The notes: generated by a model not told the origin, from the letters alone. A stretch of DNA of 64,000 nucleotides from Ascarosepion bandense (GCA_037127315.1 JBBBDQ010001275.1:799501-863500); one strand, 5' to 3'; shown: positions 41,630 through 52,345, counted from the first letter of the stretch. Program-made: numbers and translations.

Positions 41630-42030
41630 AAATACATAGTGAGGTTGTTACAATCAGTTTGAAGCAAATATGCCCTCATCAGGCATAGCTCTACAATTTG
41701 TGTTTCTGTATTAACAGCTCAAGTTATTTGCTGCACTAGACGTGTTGTATGCAACCCATTCTTCATCAGCTCCTATGATATATTTACATGTCAGCACCGA
41801 CTCTCATCTGAACATTGGGATTGTCATCCTCTCTTTTTTATTAACTTTCTCCCCTCCGGTGGCAGTGGTGGAGATGACTGTGGAGAATCAGCGTACTAAT
41901 GAGAATTTTTTGGAGCAAGAGTCACAGAGGAGTGGAAATGGTGAATGTATCTTGCCAAGTCAGGCTCTCCTGACAGCATGTCACAGATGTGCAAATTGTA
42001 TAAATGTCTGTTAAAAGGATAAATAAAATC
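41630..42030. other. PLE-like terminus then unannotated frame
   Basis: At 41660-41690 the minus strand reads GCCTGATGAGGGCATATTTG then CTTCAAACTG, a hammerhead-like core in which the GAAA box has mutated. The plus-strand frame 41742-42014 shows no family resemblance; it may be chance. Confidence 0.3.
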
Positions 42031-42192
42031 ATCCTTGGCTAAATGTATGGATGAAAGTGCTTGGACATACCAAACATTTACAAATTTTGACATAAACTAT
42101 ACTCAGAAAAGAAAAAAAATTATCAGAATACAGGAAAAGTTTCATAAGAAACTTACCCACAGGAGTATGTCAGTTGTCTTTAACATAAGTTT

Positions 42193-42216
42193 TTTATATA
42201 TATATATATATATATA
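42193..42216. repeat. (TA)n microsatellite
   Basis: TA run bordering satellite array 2. Confidence 0.9.
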
Positions 42217-42220
42217 CAGG

Positions 42221-43513
42221 CTAGAGTAATGGATTGTGGCTCGATTTGAGGAATTAGCCAAGTTCAAATTCCAGTCAAGTTCATGACATTCACTTATGTG
42301 CTAATACATTTTATAAAGATATGAATCCAGCTATTTCTTTCTTATTATCTGTGCTTCTTAGTAATGGATTGCGGCTTGGATTGAGGAATTGGAGAGTTGA
42401 GTTTGAATTCCAGTCAAATTCATTAGATTCACTTACATGCTAATACGCTTGGGAAAGGCATGAATCCATCTCTTCTTTTTTTCTTATTATTATCTGTGCT
42501 TATTAGGAGGCACGGTAGAGTAATGGATTGTGGCTTGGATTGAGGAATTGGAGAGTTGAGTTTGAATTCCAGTCAAATTCATTAGATTCACTTACATGCT
42601 AATACGCTTGGGAAAGGCATGAATCCATCTCTTCTTTTTTTCTTATTATTACCTGTGCTTATTAGGAGGCACGGTAGAATAATGGATTGTGGCTTGGATT
42701 GAGGAATTGGAGAGTTGAGTTTGAATTCCAGTCAAATTCATTAGATTCACTTACATGCTAATACGCTTGGGAAAGGCATGAGTCCATCTCTTCTTTTTTT
42801 CTTATTATTATCTGTGCTTATTAGGAGGCACGGTAGAGTAATGGATTGTGGCTTGGATTGAGGAATTGGAGAGTTGAGTTTGAATTCCAGTCAAATTCAT
42901 TAGATTCACTTACATGCTAATACGCTTGGGAAAGGCATGAATCCATCTCTTCTTTTTTTTCTTATTATTACCTGTGCTTATTAGGAGGCACGGTAGAATA
43001 ATGGATTGTGGCTTGGATTGAGGAATTGGAGAGTTGAGTTTGAATTCCAGTCAAATTCATTAGATTCACTTACATGCTAATACGCTTGGGAAAGGCATGA
43101 ATCCATCTCTTCTTTTTTCTTATTATTATCTGTGCTTATTAGGAGGCACGGTAGAATAATGGATTGTGGCTTGGATTGAGGAATTGGAGAGTTGAGTTTG
43201 AATTCCAGTCAAATTCATTAGATTCACTTACATGCTAATACGCTTGGGAAAGGCATGAATCCATCTCTTCTTTTTTTCTTATTATTATCTGTGCTTATTA
43301 GGAGGCACGGTAGAATAATGGATTGTGGCTTGGATTGAGGAATTGGAGAGTTGAGTTTGAATTCCAGTCAAATTCATTAGATTCACTTACATGCTAATAC
43401 GCTTGGGAAAGGCATGAATCCATCTCTTTTTTTCTTATTATTATCTGTGCTTATTAGAAGGTGCAGTAGAGAAATGGATTGTGGCTTGGATTGAGGAATT
43501 GGAGAGTTGAGTT
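42221..43513 (+). repeat. Satellite array 2: about 8 units of about 159 bp from SINE-1 head
   Basis: GGAGGCACGGTAGA starts units at 42506, 42665, 42824, 42984, 43142 and 43301, with a variant at 43457 and two more diverged units to the left (42221, 42356). Each unit carries the SINE-1 head in forward orientation: GTAATGGATTGTGGCTTGGA, GAATTGGAGAGTTGAGTTTG, AATTCCAGTCAAATTCATTA and CGCTTGGGAAAGGCATGAAT, plus a linker TTTTTTTCTTATTATTATCTG. Inner units are almost identical, so amplification or homogenisation is recent. The array is cut at 43513 by a PLE fragment. Confidence 0.9.
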
Positions 43514-43756
43514 TAAAATATATTTCCCTATGCTTAACCTGGATAACTTGCAGAAAGGAGGGTTGAACCATATTATTTTTCTTTTTCTAGTTCTCTTTTT
43601 GTTTCTGTCCTTGTCTTCTAATTCTTCTTTGTAAACTATTTCTTCCTTCAAATCGCTCTTCTTAAGGGCTTTGTTATATATTGTTTTATTCTCATCGAAT
43701 ATTTCCTTGTTTGACAATAGTTTATTAATTCTGGTTTCTACAAATCTAGTCAACAA
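43514..43756 (-). pseudogene. PLE reverse-transcriptase C-terminal segment (inverted)
   Basis: The minus-strand frame reads TRFVETRINKLLSNKEIFDE, then NKTIYNKALKKSD, then RKRKIIWFNPPFCKLSRLSI and GKYIL, after which it enters the satellite. RKRxIIWFNPPFSxxVxTNIGK is a hallmark of PLE and related ORFs just upstream of their endonuclease. It lies directly next to, and opposite in direction to, the remaining C-terminal part. Confidence 0.75.
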
Positions 43757-44339
43757 GCATTTTCATCAGCAGCACCCACTAAGTAAATTATTTAATAGGA
43801 AAATACTCAAAATTAGTTACTTTACCAGTAGAAATATGCAGAATATAGTTAATTCACACAACCACAGATTACTAAGAGACTTCCTCAACAAACCCCCAAC
43901 AAACAAACCCTCCTGCAATTGCACCTATAAAACGAATTGTCCCGTGGAGAGTAGGTGTAATTACAAAAAAACTATATATGAAGCCACCATATGTCCACTG
44001 GAAGACCCCAACAACAAAAAAGCTTACATAGGGATATCCATGGGTAGTTGGAAACAGAGGCTATACAACCACGGACAGTCGTTCTCCAACACATACTTGA
44101 GAATCCCAACTGCCCTATCTGAGCAATACTGGAAGATCAAGGATGAAGGGCTCACCCCAATGGTTAGATGGAGGATTGTGGAACATGCCAGCACTCCCAA
44201 CAATTTCACGGATAGGTGCAACTTATGCCTGGAGGAAAAATTAATAATTATAAAATACAATAAGCCAAAGGAACTGTTAAATCAGAGGAATGAAATAATA
44301 TTCAAATGTAGACATAAAAATAAATTTAAAATAGGGTAG
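43746..44339 (+). pseudogene. PLE GIY-YIG endonuclease domain (truncated ORF)
   Basis: The open frame reads VNKHFHQQHPLSKLFNRKIL, then MQNIVNSHNHRLLRDFLNKP, a Cys-rich CNCTYKTNCPVESRCNY, then IYEATICPLEDPNNKKAYIG and ISMGSWKQRLYNHGQSF (the GIY-YIG core), MVRWRIVEHA, NLCLEEKLIIIK and a final NEIIFKCRHKNKF. About 198 residues are open without a stop. The family Cys cluster and the Y-I-G, with the following Arg and His/Tyr residues, are intact. It lacks its RT, so it cannot act alone. It is a more conserved copy than those at 25.9, 28.8 and 31.4 kb and of a different subgroup. Confidence 0.8.
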
Positions 44340-44345
44340 TGAGAC

Positions 44346-46172
44346 ACTGATCAGACTTCAGATCGACGTGAATCATATCGATTTACAGGAATGGAATTGG
44401 ACGGTTCTAGTATTTTACCTTTTTACACTTCTGTTACAATTTCTACTTTTATTTTTCATGCTTTTTATTTTTCATTGTAGGGTTTACCTCGTATTTTTCA
44501 TTTAATTTTTCCCCTCATATTTTTCATTAACTTACCCTTTATTATCTATTTGATTGTTTTATTTCTTACTGTTTTTTTTTATTTTTTCAATTTTTAATTT
44601 TTATGTTTATTTTTCATTGTTTATCTTTTATTTCTTTATATTTTTATTTTTTTTATTTTTTCATATTTTTTTTGTATGTTTATTTTGACCCTTACACTCC
44701 GTGATTTGTTGCGAATTTTGATTCCCCATTGTCGAAACAGGCTTATTGTTTTCAAACTTCCGTTGTGTCAATTTGACTATGGATCACAAGCAATATCATA
44801 AATACCAAAGGGCTTTCATTCATTTTTATAAATTAAATCGATTAATTTCGCAATTGGTCACAGGGGAGGTGTGGGGCCTAGTGTCCATCAATGTTATCCC
44901 TAGGGTCCTTAGTCTTGGGATCCAGAGGATCAATTGTGTGCGACTGTGACAACCCATATACGTATATATGCCGGTTTAACATTACCTATTATTATGACTC
45001 GTACCTTAGAAAATTTTTGAGATCACAGTTTAATAGAGTATTTTAAGAAAACAAAATCTCGAATGAAAGTTACTATTTCTAATTATGGTGGGAACACACT
45101 GTGACTAGGGATATAATGTACCAAGAGATTAAATTTACTTTCACCAATAAGACTCCCTATAGCGGACCTTAACCTAGAGATATAAATTACCGGTAACTTT
45201 TCTTTTCTCCCATTTACCCTAACTATAGTTATTATGGGGCTAAATTTTGAGTTCCGTGATCATTAAATCTCAAACGCTAATCCTTAATCTTGAACATCAT
45301 AAATATTATATACCCATGTTCTTATATCCATATGGCTCTATTTCTCATTTTCATTTGCCCTTATATTTTTCATCTACCTATCCGTTATTATCTACTACTC
45401 TTACTTTGTATATATTTATTTCTTTCTTCATTTATTATTTACATTCGATCTTATGAGTATAAATTACCGATAACTTTTCTTCTCTCCCTTTCCTTTAACT
45501 ATATTTATAACGTGTTTAACCCTGAGACTTTAAATGGCCTTGAAATCACTTTAAATTAGAATCAACGTTTAAGGTATAATGGAGGTCATTAGGATTTCAA
45601 ATTACATTAAAACTATGACAGAGGTTTGTGCGTGCAACAAAAATATTCCACTGTGTATAAAATTAAGGCTCATAAAAAAATTTTTCCCGTTGATTTCTAT
45701 GAAAAAAGGTGGGGGCTGGAAAACACTATCAGAACAAATGCCGCTATCAGCCATCTCGTATAATACAGTATCTTATAGATTCGTATCTATTTGCCGCACT
45801 GTTATCGTGCACCCTCACCCCTCACACCCCGCTTACCATTCCACCTCAATTCCTTTCCTCCCTGCGGGTTACTCCATCTTAATGCTGGCCGGGTCAAAAC
45901 AATTCAGCTTGACCCCTTCTACTTTTTCCTCTTCTGGGTTTAACCTTTGCTTTCACTGCACATACCAATCGCCAACCTTCCCACACACATTATGCAGGAC
46001 GAGTTGTCAAATCTGTGAGTCTTGAATGAACGAGAGCCTTTTCATATATAAACATCAAAAATGCCCATCCTAATATAGGCATGTGGGCGTCTATCGCAAA
46101 CCAAATAAATGAGAAGGAATTTTCGGTTTTTTAATTTGCGGGGTGATATTTAGATTATCCATTGTTGTACCA
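44346..46172 (+). other. Probable non-coding 3' part of the PLE; otherwise unannotated
   Basis: A T-rich tract (44400-44680) is followed by less AT-rich unique sequence. The frame 45579-46025 (148 codons) has no recognisable family. Because a hammerhead on the same strand follows at 46173 and PLE ends often carry one, I infer that this may be a long 3' region of the same element, without proof. Confidence 0.35.
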
Positions 46173-46230
46173 TTTGGGTCTGAAGAGCCACGCCAAGAAC
46201 ACAAGAGCGGCGAAATGTGCATAATCCAAA
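46173..46230 (+). ncRNA. Type I hammerhead ribozyme (HHR3)
   Basis: Stem I pairs TTTGGGT (46173-46179) with ATCCAAA (46224-46230), seven pairs with one wobble. CTGAAGA is at 46180-46186. Stem II is GCC/GGC (46187-46189 with 46209-46211) with a 19-nt loop. GAA is at 46212-46214. Stem III is AT/AT around GTGC, or ATG/CAT (46215-46222). A at 46223 precedes the cleavage site. The core is unchanged from consensus. It lies about 1.8 kb downstream of a PLE endonuclease on the same strand. Confidence 0.75.
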
Positions 46231-46349
46231 CTAATAATTAAAAATCCGTTATGTAAAATATTACTCTGTTAAATAAATGAATTTAACATTAAGTTCTCTT
46301 GAGTTCGTCTCCTTTGGAATTTAGCCGGATTACATACCAAGTGTACTAC

Positions 46350-46392
<43 letters not shown>
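46350..46392. repeat. (TA)n microsatellite
   Basis: TA run about 120 bp past the hammerhead. Confidence 0.95.
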
Positions 46393-46394
<2 letters not shown>

Positions 46395-47897
46395 TTGAAT
46401 TGTTATGTTTAGCACCAGGACTGTTGTTTTATTTAGTAGTTTTACTGATAAAAGCAACATTGGCAAGCAGGCTTTTGTATCATAAACTGTTTGATATCAG
46501 AGTGGAGATATAGTGTTGATATGTTTAATGCAAAGAAATTTTTACTTTAATTAAGCAAGTTCATGCCAACTTCAAAGGTTTGTGAGGTTTATATATATGT
46601 TTCTTCCCAAATTAGTACTAAAACATTGTAGGGTAATGACAAAACTGAGTTGTATTATTTAAAATTTAATAACTATAATGTTTTTGTCATATTTTTAAAA
46701 AAATTAAACATTTGCATACTTATGATAAAAGACATTCCCTTTCATAGAAAAGATTTGATTTTGTTAAATGAAATTGTTTTTCTCATGATATTGGATTACC
46801 TGGCAAAACATGCGAGTTAATTTTTTTCAAAATTGTCTTTTGTCTTCTTTAATTCCATCAGATTACATTCAATCTTTCTTTCACTTTATTTTTAATTGAC
46901 AAATTCTTTTTTCTGATAAGCATTGTAGGGGGCTTGTATAATTCCCCCGAACAATAAATAAAAAGGAAAATACACTAGAAAGAAAGTAAAATAAACGTGG
47001 TTGTCCATATAAAGCTGAAGAAAGGAAGAAAGAAAGGAATTGGGAATGTGAGAGGGAAAGGAAGTACTATGTGTTGCGAGTGAGATGAGAGAAAGAGAGG
47101 GTGAAACAATTTTCATTGATACGTGATACTGTCTGTTGTGTGAACTGCTGAATTCTCTCTTTATGTGTACTCCAAGCTGTCTGTTCCTTTCTGTGTGTTT
47201 TGAGCTGGCTGTTCTTCTCTGTGTGTGTTGAAAGTTTCTACTTTCCTTTTATTTTGATGGTGAGGCTCCGGGAGATCAAGAAATGTTTTTCTTATATCGA
47301 GCCCAGATTGGTCAAAATTTCATATTTTTGACCATGTAGTGTGTTTTCCACTATGTCTGAGCTTTTGGGTGTGTCGTTCTTGTTTTGACCCCAAAGGGTT
47401 TGGTAAGGGGTGAATGCCTGCGCAATTGTATTTTTAGAGATGCACATGGTGTGAATTAATTTTATTGTGTGTGTGTGTGTTGAGTTTGGAAAATAAAACA
47501 AGAAACAGTACAGCATTTTGTTGTGTTTTTCATTCTGAGTCAAATTCACTCAGTAGGCTTAAGCCATTTACATATTTGTCAGTTTAAACTGTCTCAGATT
47601 TTCACTAAAAGAAAAGTTTTCCACACAAAATTTCAATATCATTAATTAATTTAAACAAAACATGTTTATCACGTTACCAAACAAGTGTCTTCCCCACAAA
47701 ATCATTTTATACAATTTTCCTTCAGACAAAGAAAGAATAAATTTTTAAATTAAATAAAAAAACATAAATTAAAAATCCATGATAATTATTTTCATGAACA
47801 CAAATGCCAACCAATTAAAATGTCTACCAGTATATCTTGTTAAAATGTGAATCTTATTTCACAGACATTTGTATCAATTTCCTTTCTTAGAAATCTT
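46393..47897. other. Unannotated DNA
   Basis: 47100-47530 is T/G-rich and contains GGAAAATAAAACAAG, a possible polyadenylation context, but no associated gene. Nothing else recognised. Confidence 0.4.
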
Positions 47898-48606
47898 TCT
47901 AAACTTATTTATAAATGAAAATTTGTCTGTATGTGTGTGTGTCCATTACCTATAGACTCCAAAACAGCTGAACCGATTTTCTTGAAAATTTACACAGTTG
48001 TACTATAAGCGTCTGAGAGTGTTCTTAGCTAGGTTTTGTGTCGAGGTACCCCCGATAAATATCCAAAATCGATAATCGAAAAAAATCGGGTTATAGAAGG
48101 AGTGGTCTGATTTTAATCAAATTTGATACACTCATAGACAAAGACATAAGAAACGATATTCAGAAGTTTCAAGGTTGCAGTTCTTACAATAGTGCAGAAA
48201 ATCGAAAATATATACATATATAAAAGGTAAGATGTTTGTGTATGTGTCTGTTTATCTGCTTGTATGTTTGTATTTTTTCCAACCCTTTTTAGTTTTTGCT
48301 TCGGGTTTGGCTCTAAGTAGGTATAATTGTAGTTCTTAGTCTCAGCCATGATACCATTTACTCAGAGAACTTATTTAGCTTTCAAATTTCAGTTTGCAAT
48401 GGAAAATTTATTTGATATCAATACCAGGAAATCACAATTTGATTTACATCCATTCATTTTTCTTTCAGTTTACGGTTTCGCTTTAACTGGAAACAACTAT
48501 TGCTTTTTAGTCTTTTGTGCCAACATCCAAAGAGTCTGAACTCCAGGACCATGGATTAGTTTTAAAGCTTTCATTACACCCGAGCAACGCCGGGCTATAC
48601 TGCTAG
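47898..48606 (+). mobile_element. Non-autonomous Helitron, second copy (709 bp)
   Basis: Starts TCTAAACTTATTTATAAATG and ends with CCCGAGCAACGCCGGGC (hairpin-forming) and TATACTGCTAG at 48606, followed by T. It is the same family as the Helitron at 27896-28429 but in opposite orientation and longer, having an extra middle part (about 48230-48350). The base before it is T rather than A, so its left target base has changed or the boundary shifts slightly. No protein is encoded. Helitron ends of the CCCGxGCAACGCCGGG type are widespread in invertebrates. Confidence 0.8.
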
Positions 48607-49677
48607 TCATAAAAAAAAATAACTTGGAAATGCAATGGAAAATATTTTATCAAAAATCTGTCTGTAAGTTTTTCTTGAAATCAAACTAGATGTTAATTAT
48701 AGGCAGCACTAAAACGGCAGTGGAAAAAAAAAAACAACTTGTTCAAATGAACATTCTAACTTTCTCCCTTAACTTCAACTTAAAAAATAATTATAAAAGT
48801 ATGCCAAAAATATTGTAAGAATCATATTTTCCCAGCAATCAATTTGTCACTGATAACCATAATCTAAAAACCAACTGAAAATGAGGATGTATTAGATAAA
48901 GAAGAATCATTAAAATCATTAAACAGTTATTTTTAAAGAAGTTATTTTTTCTCCTCAAAAATCTCTTGAGTGAAGTTAAAATTTTAAGGTGATCAATGCA
49001 AATTTATCATCTTCTTTATCAAATTAAACTTCTTGTCCAGAGTTTTAAAATCACAAAAATGTACGTGTGAGTTGATCTTCCCTTGCAAGATGAAACAAGA
49101 AATGATGTCCCATTGGTGATTAAGTAACCACCTGAATCCGAAGAGAAAAATGAATTCAGTTAATACATAAAATTAGAAAGGGTATAAGGCAAAATTTATT
49201 AAGAGATGACAGGAAATTGTTGCGAGCCAAGATTGAAAAGACACAGCCCATAGAAGAAGAAATTATATAAGGATATCTGAAAAAAATGTGCCTGATTGAG
49301 AGACCATGACTTAATTTGAAATATTTTGACTGTGCTTTAAACTATATATTAAAAAGCTGGGTTAACTACAAAGCAAAATAATCATTTTGAGCAGAAAAGG
49401 ACAAAGAAGCATTTAACGCTGGGAGCTTTTACACATATTTAAAAGAATTATTTCAGCACAAGGAAAGTGATAAAGCAACTAAGATAGAAACAATTGCTGA
49501 AAAAATAGTAGCATGAAAGAAACTGTGCGAAGGTTACTGACGAAGAAAAAGGGGGTTTCAAGAAGGCAGAAGACAACAACTGAATTTTGAAGATCATAGT
49601 TGACAGGAAATTAGAAGAGATTAAAAAACGCATGAGAAAAAAAAGCTTTTAGCATAGAAGTTATGGTTGCATTCCTG
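48607..49677. other. Unannotated DNA
   Basis: AT-rich DNA without a recognised element. Confidence 0.5.
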
Positions 49678-49685
49678 CATTTAGC

Positions 49686-50077
49686 CATGGCCGTATCTGA
49701 CTACCGGGCATGGGTCCGGGCCGATCCGTGCAATCATAGTGAAAATCTGGGCAAGGAAAAATGTCTTCGTCAGAAATCAAACTAAACAATTTACGAAGAA
49801 AGAAAGAAAGAGAAATAAAGAAAACATCTGAATGAATGCAGTAAAAATTTGTTTATTTATTAATTTGAGAGAAAAGACTGGTCATACCCAGAAAGTCCGA
49901 ACCGATTTCCTGCTTTCATTCACGTTTTGTGCCTAATTTCCATTGGAATAGCTGAAAAGATCAGCAAAAATCATAGTTTCTGGAAACAGATGACGCTGAC
50001 ATCATCACATTGTCAACTAATAAATCTGGGCAATTTTCTCTGTGCTCGGTGTTTTTTTAGCATCAGCTACGGCCCTG
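49686..50077. mobile_element. hAT-type MITE, copy B (392 bp)
   Basis: Left end CATGGCCGTATCTGAC and right end, read inward, CAGGGCCGTAGCTGATG form imperfect terminal inverted repeats of the hAT CAGGGxCGTAGC type. The flanks CATTTAGC (49678-49685) and CATTTTGC (50078-50085) match at seven of eight positions, fitting the 8-bp hAT target duplication. It is collinear with copy A at 35314-35713. It has no coding capacity and must have used a transposase from elsewhere. Confidence 0.8.
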
Positions 50078-50269
50078 CATTTTGCAATTGTGAGGGTAAA
50101 ATGATTTTACCTAGCTACCTATTTAGAACTATCCTTAAATTCATGAGGTTGAGGGAACAAAAATTAAATCTCCACAGAACAATTACCATGAAAATATTTA
50201 AAAAAAAGAAAAAAAAAGAAAAAAAAGGCAATGAGGAAGTGACAGAAGCCAAAAATGCCTTGTAGTCAT

Positions 50270-50530
50270 GCTCCATCTGCAAAGCTCCCATGAATTCTTC
50301 TGATTCTCTATCACCATCCAATTATATCATTCATCATATTTGGCGGGTCAGAGGGATAGAAGTTTGTGCCATCACAAATCTACCCAATATAAGTCTTGGC
50401 TTGTCATCTTCTGCTAGCTCTTCGTTGTGTTGGCTACCGCAAAAAGAGCTTCACTAACAATTTCATCTTTAGCTTTCCAGCAATGACCTGTGAACTTGAT
50501 TCTAAGCTCTTCAACAATGTCTGGACAAAT
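50270..50530 (-). pseudogene. LINE-C reverse-transcriptase C-terminal fragment
   Basis: The minus strand encodes PDIVEELRIKFTGHCWKAKD and EIVSEALFAVANTTKS, then after stops KMTSQDLYWVD and a decayed end. This corresponds to the LRLxFAGHCxR, LLLWxP, GRPxxTYVDxL order of another common LINE ORF C-terminus. It is distinct from LINE-A and LINE-B. Confidence 0.5.
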
Positions 50531-50579
50531 GTACATATATAATTTTTTATCGGTGATACAATATAATAATTCTGTTGTT

Positions 50580-50775
50580 TATCATATTCAACAGGTCAGG
50601 TGGTTCCGGGTATGACAATAAACTGCATCCAGTATCAAGGCCTCTGATTGTGAGGTTTTGAAGAACATAGAACCACATTTTAATTGCTGTTGTTCCCAGG
50701 TCCACCTTGACCCAGAGTGGTAGCACCTGTTAGGGTCCCAGCTATGGGTAAATAGTTTATCCCCAAACTGGGGTC
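50580..50775 (+). repeat. Dispersed repeat R1, copy 1
   Basis: About 190 bp shared with 54255-54415: GGGTATGACAATAAACTGCA, AAGGCCTCTGATTGTGAGG, GTAGCACCTGTTAGGGTCC and GGGTAAATAGTTTATCCCCA. Not assigned to a known family. Confidence 0.6.
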
Positions 50776-51224
50776 AAAACATTATGAAACGATAAAAATT
50801 GACTTTTATAGAAATATATATACATAAAAATACTTTTATAGAAAAATGTTTTGAAGGAAAAAATTACCAGCAATTCATTTTTGAATACAAAATGGGAAGA
50901 CATCTTTAGTTTTCTAAAAAAAAAAATAAATAATATCTAAATCAACCTTCTCACTATAACCGAACATTAAAAAAAAATACCTTAATGTTCCAAAGGGAAA
51001 ACTGCTGAGGAGTCAGAAGTAGCTTCAGACTGGGCCAAAAGGACCCAGGCTAAAAAAAGGCAAGTTACTTGTTTAATTGCTATGCATCAACTAAAAAACT
51101 GACTACCTCTTTGATCACTGTATAGAGTAACATCACAAAGCAGACATCACATGACACACTTGACTATCTCTACTAAAGGGATAGAATCACCATCTGTATT
51201 CTTATAATAGTATCAATCTTTTCT
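50776..51224. other. Unannotated DNA
   Basis: Nothing recognised. Confidence 0.5.
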
Positions 51225-51434
51225 AATCTTCTCACTTTGTTTTTTTCTTTCAATTGGAGTAGATAGATCTATCGCCCGGTTCACACTCCACCCATGTCTA
51301 TTGAACAGGTTAAGAGGCTCATCCCTTGTTTCCTGTTTAGGATGCGGTTTCCGGTTTTCTCTTTTCTAATCTTCTCACTCTTATGTAGCCCTCTGCACAT
51401 CAGTGGCATTATCATCTTGCTCGGGGTGATATGA

Positions 51435-51442
<8 letters not shown>
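51225..51442 (+). mobile_element. LINE-B 3' tail, subfamily with 33241
   Basis: Contains CGCCCGGTTCACACTCCACC and AGAGGCTCATCCCTTGTTTC (shared only with the reversed copy at 33241-33475), then GCATTATCATCTTGCTCGGG and an A-run running into TA repeats (about 51447-51467). Confidence 0.65.
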
Positions 51443-51466
<24 letters not shown>

Positions 51467-51717
51467 TGTTGAAATAGTGATTATAGTATAGAAAATACTT
51501 TAAAAGGGAGTTAAATGGTGTCATATACATTAGTTCCCTCCTTCCTCTTCAAATAATTATTATCTCCCTTAGTATTCTGGTCGATATGTATTTGTAACCT
51601 CCTTTGCCTTGTCGTTTCTTATTTAAAATTAGCTCCATTGTGGGTTACTTTCTTTTATTAAAGCCTTTGTTAAGAAATTTTCTGGTCCTGTTATAAGAAC
51701 AGTACTCTGGAAAATGT

Positions 51718-52025
51718 GCGTTGTGGTGCATTGGATATCAACTCTGAACGAGAAATCGGGGAGCCAAATTTGAATTCCAGTTGAATTCATTGCATTCACT
51801 TATGCGCAAATACCCTTGGGAAAGGTATTAATCCATCTGTTCCTTCCAGTTATGGGTTAAATAACAGGACAGATTGGGTTCTATAGTCTTGGCTGGCAAC
51901 CAGTCTACCACAGAAAGCAATGGCAACCTACTGCAGGATAATCTTCTGCCCAGTCAGTCATGTCTCTTTCGAGACATGATCGTCCAAGCGTGTTTCACAT
52001 ATGGCACTTAACTGACTGACTGAAT
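51718..52025 (+). mobile_element. SINE-1 copy, near consensus
   Basis: The best full-length copy in the window. Head GTTGTGGTGCATTGGATATC, then GCCAAATTTGAATTCCAG (B-box-like); body TGGCAACCAGTCTACCACAG, then GCAATGGCAACCTACTGCAG; GTCTCTTTCGAGACATGATC hairpin; and tail GGCACTTAACTGACTGACTG. Used as reference for the others. Confidence 0.9.
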
Positions 52026-52134
52026 ATTACTTGGAAACATAATTAAAACTTCTACTGGGCAAAAAGTGGGGGATCGATTTTCTGTTGTTATGATGTAATA
52101 AACTGATCCCCCACTAATTATGCTTAATATAATG

Positions 52135-52345
52135 TAATATAATCTATCTCTTCTCCTTCCAGTTACGGGTTAAATAATAGGAGAGATTGGGTTCTATAGC
52201 CTTGGTTGGCAACCAGTCTACCGCAGAAAGCAATGGCAACCTACTGCGGGATAATATTCTGCCTAGTCAGTCATGTCTCTTTCGAGACATTATCGCCCAA
52301 GCGTGTTTCATGTATGGCACTTAACTGACTGACTGACTCTGGAAA
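52135..52345 (+). mobile_element. SINE-1 copy, 5'-truncated
   Basis: Same orientation as the copy 110 bp upstream. It begins at ATCTATCTCTTCTCCTTCCA, so the head is missing, and runs to the ACTGACTGACTG tail. It is highly similar to its neighbour over the shared part. Confidence 0.85.

Larger units (their letters stand above)
43514..44345. mobile_element. PLE fragment with inverted 5' segment
   Basis: The left piece (43745-43514) is in minus orientation and the right piece (43746-44345) in plus orientation, yet they are consecutive parts of one PLE protein. The left end abuts the satellite array exactly where the array's unit is interrupted. The structure matches 5' inversions made by twin priming in retroelement insertion. 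Confidence 0.7.

Noticed and set aside
44746..45559. Several 65-90 codon frames as PLE or host proteins
   Set aside because: No motif seen, and composition follows the AT-rich background.
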